Shown here: in pieces, positions 43,801 through 50,708 of the stretch
Layout: the number at the start of each line of letters is the position of its first letter
How positions within the stretch are numbered: the first letter of the stretch is position 1
NCBI GenBank assembly: GCA_011250595.1
Contig: JAANMP010000034.1
Span: 1 to 50,708, forward strand
DNA length: 50,708 bases
Reading direction: 5' to 3'
Origin: Bacillus sp. MM2020_1
Lineage (GTDB): Bacteria > Bacillota > Bacilli > Bacillales > Cytobacillaceae
Made by a program: the position numbers and the translations under genes
Notes under the pieces: model-generated
Database searches by the model: none
Seen by the model: only the letters and a program-made list of their open reading frames with translations
What the model was told of the DNA's origin: nothing

Positions 43801-43827
43801 TTAATTGTTGTGAAACGTATTTTTCAC
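43801..43827 (-). CDS. Putative leader peptide MKNTFHNN coupled to the amiS-like gene
   Basis: GTG AAA AAT ACG TTT CAC AAC AAT TAA, preceded by AAGGAGG with seven-base spacing, ends one base before the ATG of the amiS-like gene. Terminating ribosomes could reinitiate there, which would explain the missing ribosome binding site. The same bases also form a hairpin (43807-43830). Confidence 0.45.
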   Translation of the reverse strand: MKNTFHNN

Positions 43828-43830
43828 AAC
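43807..43830. promoter_or_regulatory. Perfect 9-bp inverted repeat between ribosome binding site and amiS start
   Basis: GTTGTGAAA (43807-43815) and TTTCACAAC (43822-43830) with a 6-base centre. As RNA it would form a hairpin that, if looped out, brings AAGGAGG to about ten bases from the ATG. As DNA it resembles a Rex operator, but the spacing is wrong. Confidence 0.55.
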
Positions 43831-44014
43831 TTTCCCTCCTTCACAAACAGGACTAAGTGAACGCTTCCATCTTTAATTTCTAAAACACGTAAATAATATA
43901 ACACATCTTTTGAACAAATGTTAAAACACTTATGAAAAAATGTAAATTATTTTTTTCCATTTTCCTTAAAAATGTCCATTTCCATATATTTCATTAGAAT
44001 TTTTATATAAATTT

Positions 44015-44043
44015 TTGAAAAAAATGAAATTTTGTAATATTTA
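44015..44043 (+). promoter_or_regulatory. Candidate sigma-A promoter of the ICMT-like gene
   Basis: TTGAAA (44015-44020), 17-base spacer, TATTTA (44038-44043), placing the start of transcription about 40 bases before the TTG start codon. The surrounding DNA is very AT-rich, so chance matches are common. Confidence 0.4.
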
Positions 44044-44088
44044 ATCTGAAAAAATGTAAATAAGACTTACATAAGATACACTCTGCAA

Positions 44089-44691
44089 TTGCATTTTTTT
44101 AACAGTGGCAATGTTTCAATATTAATGGTAATTAGTTCATTCGCGGAAATTGCATTTTACATGTGGGTATTGTCCGAGATCGCGATATTGGTAAGAACCA
44201 AACGTCAAAGAAAAAATGTTGCGTCAGAAAATAAAGATAAGGGCTCTTTTTGGATGATTATTATTGGCATATTTACCTGTATCTTCGTAAATCAGCTATG
44301 TAATTCTTTGAAAATTGGGTATGTAAATTCAACCATTTCAGATTTTGGTTCAATATTAATTATCATTGGTCTATGCATTCGACTTTGGGCAGTAGCAGTA
44401 TTAGGAAGACATTTCTCTTTGGTTGTATCTGTTGACACCAAGCAAAAAATTATCCAAAGTGGTCCCTACCGAGTAATCCGACATCCTTCTTATACAGGTG
44501 CATTATTGACTTTTATTGGTATTGGGCTTGCTTTTAATACGTGGGTTGGTTCATTAATCATGTTTGTCTTTTTCATCATTGTATTCGGTTATCGTATAAG
44601 CATAGAAGAAAAAGCCTTGATTGAAATGTCTCCAGGTGAGTATTCAAGATATATTCAAAAGACATCGAGATTAATTCCGTTTGTTTGGTAA
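44089..44691 (+). CDS. Isoprenylcysteine carboxyl methyltransferase (ICMT)-like membrane protein
   Basis: 200-residue membrane protein with about five helices. The SAM-binding ICMT/PEMT-type signature is clear: SGPYRVIRHPSYTGALLTFI followed by GIGLAFNTW, then the C-terminal RISIEEKALIE, EYSRYIQKTSRLIPF. Bacterial members methylate carboxyl or amino groups of lipids or small molecules, mostly unknown. The first in-frame initiator is TTG at 44089, without a recognisable ribosome binding site, so the true start is uncertain; an ATG 12 codons later also lacks one. The gene stands alone, with a terminator after it. Confidence 0.8.
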   Translation: MHFFNSGNVSILMVISSFAEIAFYMWVLSEIAILVRTKRQRKNVASENKDKGSFWMIIIGIFTCIFVNQLCNSLKIGYVNSTISDFGSILIIIGLCIRLWAVAVLGRHFSLVVSVDTKQKIIQSGPYRVIRHPSYTGALLTFIGIGLAFNTWVGSLIMFVFFIIVFGYRISIEEKALIEMSPGEYSRYIQKTSRLIPFVW

Positions 44692-44772
44692 ACCGAATAT
44701 CCCCCCCTTTACACCATTTGGAAAGCTTGCATTAAAACGATTTAACCTGGTTAAGAATTAATCTAAATCCAT

Positions 44773-44812
44773 GGGAAGGTTCACACCGATCAACCTTCCC
44801 TATCGCTTTTTT
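44773..44812 (+). terminator. Intrinsic terminator after the ICMT-like gene
   Basis: GGGAAGGTT (44773-44781) and AACCTTCCC (44792-44800) form a 9-bp stem followed by TATCGC and six T. Confidence 0.88.
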
Positions 44813-44896
44813 AGATCCCCTAATATTTTCCGACATTTTTTTTATTTTTCATATTGCCATTTATGTTTGTTACTGATACTATAGAAGGTGCGTAAA

Positions 44897-45083
44897 TTGG
44901 AAAGCTAATATTCAATATATCTGGATCTTTCCAAGCAGATAATTTTTGACCACTTCGTTTACGAAGTTAAGGCCATACGGACAGCCGGGTCAAATGCCGA
45001 ATGGCAACTTTAGTTGCCTTATTGATTGAGTTAGAAGCTCAAATTTTATAAGTTGGTTACTTTACAACCAGTGCATATTGCAC
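44897..45083 (+). ncRNA. Hairpin-dense segment, candidate structured RNA upstream of the carboxyspermidine operon
   Basis: No gene covers this segment, yet it contains many consecutive stems: TTGGAAAG/CTTTCCAA (44897-44934); TTTGACC (44945-44951) pairing with GGTCAAA (44988-44994) and enclosing ACTTCGT/ACGAAGT (44952-44967) and GGC/GCC (44971-44986); TGCC-GAAT-GGCA (44995-45006), which is mutually exclusive with GGCAAC-TTTA-GTTGCC (45003-45018); TTGAG/CTCAA (45026-45042); TGGTT/AACCA (45054-45070); GTGCA-TAT-TGCAC (45071-45083). An intrinsic terminator follows at 45269-45315, and the carboxyspermidine dehydrogenase gene begins at 45435. I compared it by eye with the common riboswitch cores (S-box, T-box, lysine, FMN, TPP, purine, glycine, c-di-GMP, ykkC, ZTP, fluoride) and found no match. 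The strand is assumed from the terminator. Confidence 0.5.
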
Positions 45084-45268
45084 ACAACTTGTGAAACGGT
45101 CAATAAGAGTAGTAAAAGTGATTATTTGCTATATAGACTCTGATCCTATTATGATATATTTTGAATATTATTAAGCTTCCTTACTAAATTCTTTAAGGAC
45201 ATTTATCGTATTAGTGTATGTTTTCTATTACGGTATTCTTATGCTTTTTAATATTGATGATTATATCT

Positions 45269-45315
45269 AAAGCAAGTGTGGTGCGCAGGTTTGCGTTTTT
45301 GCACTTGCTTTTTTT
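45269..45315 (+). terminator. Intrinsic terminator or attenuator ahead of the carboxyspermidine operon
   Basis: AAAGCAAGTG (45269-45278) and CACTTGCTTT (45302-45311), followed by T residues, enclose a second small stem (CGCA/TGCG). It terminates transcription about 120 bases before the next gene. It could end a small RNA or act as an attenuator; a short open frame overlapping it (45218-45430) has no coding character. Confidence 0.82.
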
Positions 45316-45434
45316 GTTGTGTTGCAACTGCTTTAAAGAGGTTATGACTTTCGTCTTCATCGTTCGATCATCGTTATATTGTTATGGAATCCTCTTTGCT
45401 TTATCAAAAATTCTATTAGTTAGGAGATAAGAAA

Positions 45435-46673
45435 ATGGGAAAAGCACTTATAATCGGAGCAGGCGGCGTGGCATCTGTTGCCATTCATAAATGTGTTCAA
45501 AACAGTGAGGTATTTGAAGAGATTTGTATCGCAAGCCGTACCAAATCAAAATGTGATGACTTAAAAGCAAAACTAGATGGCGGTAAAACAAAAATCACCA
45601 CTGCACAAGTGGATGCTGACAATGTAGAAGAGTTAATTGCGTTAATTAATGAAGTAAAACCAGATATCGTTATGAATTTAGCTCTTCCATACCAAGATTT
45701 AACGATCATGGATGCATGTCTAGCAACAAAAACACACTATATGGATACTGCAAACTATGAGCCAGAAGATACAGCGAAATTCGAATACAAATGGCAGTGG
45801 GAATACAAAGAGCGCTTTGAAAAGGCTGGAATTACTGCACTTCTAGGCAGCGGCTTTGACCCGGGTGTAACTGGCGTATTCTCTGCTTATGCACTTAAAC
45901 ATTATTTCGATGAAATTGAATATATCGACATCCTTGACTGCAACGGCGGCGATCATGGTTATCCGTTCGCAACTAACTTTAACCCTGAGATCAATATCCG
46001 TGAAGTTTCTGCTAACGGAAGATACTGGGAAAACGGCGAATGGATTGAGACGAAGCCAATGGAAATCAAACGCGAGTATAACTTCGCTGAAGTTGGCCAG
46101 AAAGATATGTATTTGCTTTACCACGAAGAACTTGAATCTCTTTCTCAAAACATCCCGGGAATTAAGCGTATTCGTTTCTTCATGACATTTGGCCAAAGCT
46201 ATATTACTCACCTAAAGGCCCTTGAAAATGTTGGAATGACTAGCATTGAGCCAATTGAATTTGAAGGAAAACAAATCATTCCGCTTCAATTCTTGAAGGC
46301 TGTATTACCTGATCCAGCTTCCCTTGGACCTCGTACAGTTGGAAAAACAAATATCGGCTGTATCTTTAAAGGGAAAAAGGACGGAAAAGATAAGACTTAT
46401 TACGTTTATAATATTTGCGATCACCAAGAGTGCTATAAAGAAGTAGGTTCTCAAGCCATCTCTTATACAACAGGTGTTCCTGCAATGATCGGTGCAGCGA
46501 TGATCATGACTGGCAAATGGAATAAACCAGGCGTATACAATATCGAAGAATTTAATCCAGATCCATTCATGGAAGAGTTAAACAAATGGGGACTTCCATG
46601 GGTTGAAGACTTTAACCCAGTGCTAGTTGATACTTTGCCTGAAGAAAAAAAAGATGCGGAGCTAGTTCGTTAA
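45435..46673 (+). CDS. Carboxy(nor)spermidine dehydrogenase (saccharopine dehydrogenase family)
   Basis: NAD(P)H-dependent enzyme that condenses aspartate beta-semialdehyde with putrescine (or diaminopropane) to carboxyspermidine (or carboxynorspermidine). Rossmann motif GAGGVASV at 8-15; saccharopine dehydrogenase-like features ASRTKSKCDDLKAKL and DTANYEPEDTAKFEYKWQWE; conserved GSGFDPGVTGVFSAYA. The length of 412 residues fits bacterial CASDH/CANSDH. AGGAGATAAGAAA precedes the ATG. The decarboxylase gene begins 1 base after its stop, giving a two-gene operon for AdoMet-independent spermidine synthesis. Whether the product is spermidine or norspermidine cannot be told from sequence; spermidine is the usual product outside Vibrio. 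Confidence 0.92.
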   Translation: MGKALIIGAGGVASVAIHKCVQNSEVFEEICIASRTKSKCDDLKAKLDGGKTKITTAQVDADNVEELIALINEVKPDIVMNLALPYQDLTIMDACLATKTHYMDTANYEPEDTAKFEYKWQWEYKERFEKAGITALLGSGFDPGVTGVFSAYALKHYFDEIEYIDILDCNGGDHGYPFATNFNPEINIREVSANGRYWENGEWIETKPMEIKREYNFAEVGQKDMYLLYHEELESLSQNIPGIKRIRFFMTFGQSYITHLKALENVGMTSIEPIEFEGKQIIPLQFLKAVLPDPASLGPRTVGKTNIGCIFKGKKDGKDKTYYVYNICDHQECYKEVGSQAISYTTGVPAMIGAAMIMTGKWNKPGVYNIEEFNPDPFMEELNKWGLPWVEDFNPVLVDTLPEEKKDAELVR

Positions 46674-46674
46674 G

Positions 46675-47802
46675 ATGCGGTTCGAAGAATTACCAACACC
46701 ATGTTATGTAGTTGATGAAGGGCTTGTCGAAAGAAATCTTAAAATCCTGAACGGGGTTATGGAACGTACAGGAGCAAAGATTGTTTTGGCGCAAAAGGCA
46801 TTTTCAATGACTACCATGTATCCACTCATTGGAAAGTATTTAAGCGGTACAACAGCAAGCGGTTTGTATGAGGCACGTCTGGGTTACGAGGAAATGGGCA
46901 AAGAAAATCATGTCTTTGCCCCTGCCTATCGTGAGGATGAAATGGATCAGATCATCTCCATTTGCGATCATATCATCTTTAACTCGTTCTCACAGTTAGA
47001 AAAATTTAAAGATAAAGCTCTTCAAGCCGGCAGGAAAGTTGGATTGCGGATCAATCCTGAATGCTCCACACAAATTGGGCATGCCATTTATGATCCCTGT
47101 TCACCGGGTTCAAGATTCGGTGTAACCCGTGAGCATTTTCGTCCTGATTTGCTCGAAGGTGTTTCAGGGCTGCATTTTCACACCCTTTGTCAGCAAAACT
47201 CTGATGACCTAGAAACCACTCTTAATGCTTTCGTGGAAAAGTTTGGGGAGTGGCTTCCGCAAATGGAATGGGTCAACTTTGGCGGCGGGCACCATATTAC
47301 GAGAGAAGATTATGATATCCCGCGCTTGGAAGCATGTATTAAGAGAATGCAAGATAACTATGGTTTAGAAGTCTATCTTGAGCCGGGAGAAGCGATTGCT
47401 CTCAATGCAGGTTACTTGATTACGTCCGTTCTTGATCTCCATCAGAACGGATTGGAGATTGCCATTCTTGACACATCTGCCACCTGCCACATGCCAGATG
47501 TATTGGAAATGCCGTATCGTCCCCCTCTTTTTGGATCAGGCGAAGCCGGCGAAAAGCCATTTACCTATCGACTGGGCGGGCAAACCTGCCTGACAGGCGA
47601 TGTCATCGGCGATTATTCTTTTGATCAGCCATTAAAGTGCGGCGATCGCTTAGTATTCGGTGATATGGCGATTTATACGATGGTCAAAAACACCACCTTT
47701 AACGGCATGCCATTACCAGCCATCGCAGTTCAAGATAAAGATGGAGATTGCCGTATCGTTCGCGAATTTGGCTATCAAGATTTTAAGATGAGACTTGCTT
47801 AA
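46675..47802 (+). CDS. nspC: Carboxy(nor)spermidine decarboxylase
   Basis: PLP-dependent decarboxylase of the alanine racemase/ornithine decarboxylase fold (fold type III) that converts carboxyspermidine to spermidine. The PLP lysine is K41 in IVLAQKAFSM; other family residues are GLRINPECS, GVSGLHFHTLCQQNSDDLE, WVNFGGGHHITR and LEPGEAIALNAG, with the C-terminal GDYSFDQPL region. The length of 375 residues is normal. It follows the dehydrogenase gene by 1 base, with only a weak internal ribosome binding site, indicating translational coupling. A strong terminator closes the operon. Confidence 0.93.
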   Translation: MRFEELPTPCYVVDEGLVERNLKILNGVMERTGAKIVLAQKAFSMTTMYPLIGKYLSGTTASGLYEARLGYEEMGKENHVFAPAYREDEMDQIISICDHIIFNSFSQLEKFKDKALQAGRKVGLRINPECSTQIGHAIYDPCSPGSRFGVTREHFRPDLLEGVSGLHFHTLCQQNSDDLETTLNAFVEKFGEWLPQMEWVNFGGGHHITREDYDIPRLEACIKRMQDNYGLEVYLEPGEAIALNAGYLITSVLDLHQNGLEIAILDTSATCHMPDVLEMPYRPPLFGSGEAGEKPFTYRLGGQTCLTGDVIGDYSFDQPLKCGDRLVFGDMAIYTMVKNTTFNGMPLPAIAVQDKDGDCRIVREFGYQDFKMRLA

Positions 47803-47858
47803 AAGACGATTATTATCGGTGAAGAGAAACACGCATCCGAGAATATTGCTTAACTTAT

Positions 47859-47897
47859 AAAAAAATCAGATTCTGAAATATGAATCTGGTTTTTTTT
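47859..47897 (+). terminator. Intrinsic terminator of the carboxyspermidine operon
   Basis: AAAAAAATCAGATTC pairs with GAATCTGGTTTTTTT across an 8-base loop, ending in a long T run. Confidence 0.92.
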
Positions 47898-47925
47898 ATA
47901 CCGATAAAAGTAATCTGAATTATTT

Positions 47926-48069
47926 ATGAACATTAGTATTTTGATTGTTAAGGAGAATAGAAGTTCCGACTCCGATGGGCAAACTCCCTTGAGAAACCTC
48001 AAAATTGTCCTTCGGCCGATATCCGATGAAATTTCTATACGTTTTGGAACTATCTATATGCCTGCATAA
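47926..48069 (+). CDS. Short open frame of 47 codons, doubtful
   Basis: ATG at 47926 to TAA at 48067-48069 reads MNISILIVKENRSSDSDGQT, then PLRNLKIVLRPISDEISIRF and GTIYMPA. The composition is protein-like but there is no ribosome binding site and no family I recognise. It lies between the nspC terminator and the bglA terminators and may be a relic or chance frame. The rest of the gap 47803-48210 holds only terminators. Confidence 0.25.
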   Translation: MNISILIVKENRSSDSDGQTPLRNLKIVLRPISDEISIRFGTIYMPA

Positions 48070-48073
48070 AAAA

Positions 48074-48091
48074 ACGACAGATAACTGTCGT
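48074..48091 (-). terminator. Second terminator downstream of bglA
   Basis: ACGACAG-ATAA-CTGTCGT, 7-bp perfect stem; on the minus strand it runs into seven T. Confidence 0.7.
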
Positions 48092-48135
48092 CTATTGTAA
48101 AGATAGCAATGCTAATGAGAATATATACTTTTAAA

Positions 48136-48181
48136 AAACCCGGATGAGGCACTTGTTTAGAAGTGACCATTATCCGGGTTT
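48136..48181 (-). terminator. Intrinsic terminator of bglA
   Basis: AAACCCGGAT and ATCCGGGTTT form a 10-bp outer stem enclosing an inner CACTT/AAGTG stem; on the minus strand six T follow. 29 bases past the bglA stop. Confidence 0.9.
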
Positions 48182-48210
48182 ACGTTCATCCCGACTGCTG
48201 CAGGGAGTGA

Positions 48211-49785
<1,575 letters not shown>

Positions 49786-49826
49786 CTAATAATGAAGCAA
49801 GTAAATTTAACTAATGAGGAATGTAT

Positions 49827-50537
49827 ATGTTAAAGTACCAGCAAATCGCATTTGAAATCGAAAAATATATTGAAGATAATTCCCTTCAACAAGGAGATAA
49901 ACTTCCAGTTTTAGAAACCTTAATGACTCAATTTGAAGTGAGCAAAAGCACCATTACGAAATCTTTAGAACTATTGGAGAAAAAAGGGGTCGTTTATCAA
50001 GTCAGAGGCAGCGGAATTTTTGTGAGAAGGCATAAAAGAAAGGGATATATGAGTCTGCTTTCGAATCAAGGATTTAAATCGGACCTTGAGGATTTCCATT
50101 TAACCTCGAAAGTAATTGAATTGGAGTTAAGAAAACCAACCCAAGAAGCAGCTGATAATTTAAATCTTACGCTCGATGATGATGTCTATTATGTAAAAAG
50201 AGTCCGGTATATTAACGGACAAACCTTATGTTTTGAAGAATCTTACTATAATAAATCGATCGTTACGTATTTGAATGAGGAAATTGTTTCAGAATCGATC
50301 TTTCATTACATTAGGGAAGGGTTAGGATTAAAGGTTGGTTTTTCAGATATATTCCTTCATGTCGATAAACTAAATGAGGAAGAAGCCGAGTATTTAGGGT
50401 TAGAGACCGGTGCGCCCAAACTTTACGTCGAAACGATCTTTCATTTAACTAATGGTCAGCCCTTCGACTTCTCCAAAGTCACCTATAACTATCAACAATC
50501 CCAGTTCTTTATCCAAGCGACAAATCATTTATTATAG
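49827..50537 (+). CDS. GntR-family (HutC/UTRA) transcriptional regulator of bglA
   Basis: 236-residue repressor. The N-terminal winged HTH (about 1-68) shows QQGDKLPVLETLMTQFEVSK, STITKSLELLEKKGVVYQV and RGSGIFVRR. A UTRA ligand-binding domain follows (about 85-230), which in this subfamily senses a sugar phosphate. The start is the ATG at 49827, six bases after GAGGA; the ATG at 49821 abuts that site. It is divergent from bglA and its operators lie between the genes, so it should repress bglA and be released by a 6-phospho-beta-glucoside or glucose 6-phosphate. Effector identity is inferred from the neighbour. Confidence 0.9.
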   Translation: MLKYQQIAFEIEKYIEDNSLQQGDKLPVLETLMTQFEVSKSTITKSLELLEKKGVVYQVRGSGIFVRRHKRKGYMSLLSNQGFKSDLEDFHLTSKVIELELRKPTQEAADNLNLTLDDDVYYVKRVRYINGQTLCFEESYYNKSIVTYLNEEIVSESIFHYIREGLGLKVGFSDIFLHVDKLNEEEAEYLGLETGAPKLYVETIFHLTNGQPFDFSKVTYNYQQSQFFIQATNHLL

Positions 50538-50555
50538 GGGGCCCGGAGGTTCCAG

Positions 50556-50572
50556 GGGGACGGTTCTCACGG
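50556..50572. repeat. Short repeat GGGGACGGTTCTCACGG
   Basis: A GACGGTTC-containing motif after the gntR-type gene. A similar GAACGGTTCCCATGG occurs at 40362-40376, also in a gap next to a stop codon. Possibly a remnant of a dispersed element. The remaining bases to 50650 show nothing else. Confidence 0.35.
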
Positions 50573-50650
50573 CTTATTCAAAACGTAAATTTACAACTAA
50601 AAATGGATTGTAAAATGCACATCAATTTGGATCGCTTTTTTGTTTAAAAA

Positions 50651-50681
50651 AATAGCCTAGTTCCAAATGAACTAGGCTATT
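50651..50681 (-). terminator. Intrinsic terminator for a gene to the right of the window
   Basis: AATAGCCTAGTTC and GAACTAGGCTATT form a perfect 13-bp stem with a 5-base loop; on the minus strand seven T follow, on the plus strand none. It implies a minus-strand gene ending just beyond 50708. Confidence 0.85.
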
Positions 50682-50708
50682 CCCGTATTTATAGTTTAAG
50701 TTAAATAT

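Noticed and set aside
43807..43830. Rex operator upstream of amiS
   Set aside because: The TTGTGAA and TTCACAA halves are 8 bases apart rather than 4, and the site is downstream of the ribosome binding site; hairpin or leader explanation fits better.
43856..43869. cre box upstream of amiS-nupC
   Set aside because: Two mismatches to TGWNANCGNTNWCA, including the last base; too weak to list as a site, though the core resembles cre.
45218..45430. Open frame of 70 codons upstream of the carboxyspermidine dehydrogenase gene
   Set aside because: It runs through the intrinsic terminator, has no ribosome binding site, and its composition (cysteine- and leucine-rich) is that of a chance frame.

Overview
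The window is low-GC Firmicute DNA, most likely from a Bacillus-like genus (Neobacillus or a relative). This is inferred from strong AGGAGG-type ribosome binding sites, sigma-A promoters, many intrinsic terminators with long T runs, a CcpA-type cre box, Rex-type operators, and families typical of Bacillaceae (YfhP, YcnI, CitM, BrnQ, HprK, KinB-like kinase). It reads as an ordinary chromosomal segment rich in transport and carbon metabolism. I see no tRNA, rRNA, CRISPR array, prophage or intact insertion sequence.

Region 1 (1-7216, minus strand) is a fructan or fructo-oligosaccharide operon: a broken GH172 (DUF2961) enzyme, an ABC substrate-binding lipoprotein, two ABC permeases, a PfkB fructokinase, a cytoplasmic GH32 beta-fructosidase and the start of a membrane sensor. 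A cre box lies just upstream. Pairing GH172 with GH32 and fructokinase points to difructose dianhydride or fructan use, but the GH172 gene carries a frameshift and an in-frame stop. Region 2 (7.4-16.9 kb) holds an N-terminally truncated 2OG-Fe(II) dioxygenase, a lactate permease-lactate dehydrogenase pair, a MOSC protein, a histidine phosphatase, a scar of gene fragments (metallophosphoesterase, DnaD-like tail, HupE-like), then yfhP, a GT28-like glycosyltransferase and a hydrolase. Region 3 (17-28 kb) has a secreted lamin-tail/DNA-RNA endonuclease, DoxX, an M42 aminopeptidase, YcnI, a NarL-type two-component pair, BrnQ, a hydrolase, a small protein and a CitM-type transporter.

Region 4 (28.3-35.4 kb, minus strand) has a stand-alone CysJ-like reductase and then a probable operon: CoA-transferase, OFA-family MFS carrier, FabK-like flavoprotein and a PAS-AAA-Fis regulator. 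The operon promoter overlaps one of two Rex-type palindromes, and the regulator's GAFTGA loop is altered, so redox (NADH/NAD+) control at a sigma-A promoter is a reasonable hypothesis. Region 5 (36-44.7 kb) holds a KinB-like kinase, an unrecognised membrane protein preceded by an HTH fossil, a divergent HprK paralogue, an AEC transporter, a UPF0178 protein, an amiS/ureI-nupC pair with a possible leader peptide, and an ICMT-like methyltransferase.

Region 6 (44.8-50.7 kb) has a hairpin-dense intergenic segment and an intrinsic terminator ahead of carboxyspermidine dehydrogenase and decarboxylase (the non-AdoMet spermidine route), then a divergent bglA/GntR pair with two operators placed on the bglA promoter.

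Several intergenic spaces hold distinct short repeat families: 52-bp tandem hairpins, TAAGCGGA palindromes, 21-bp tandem repeats and a dispersed 13-mer. The least explained signal is the structured segment upstream of the carboxyspermidine genes.
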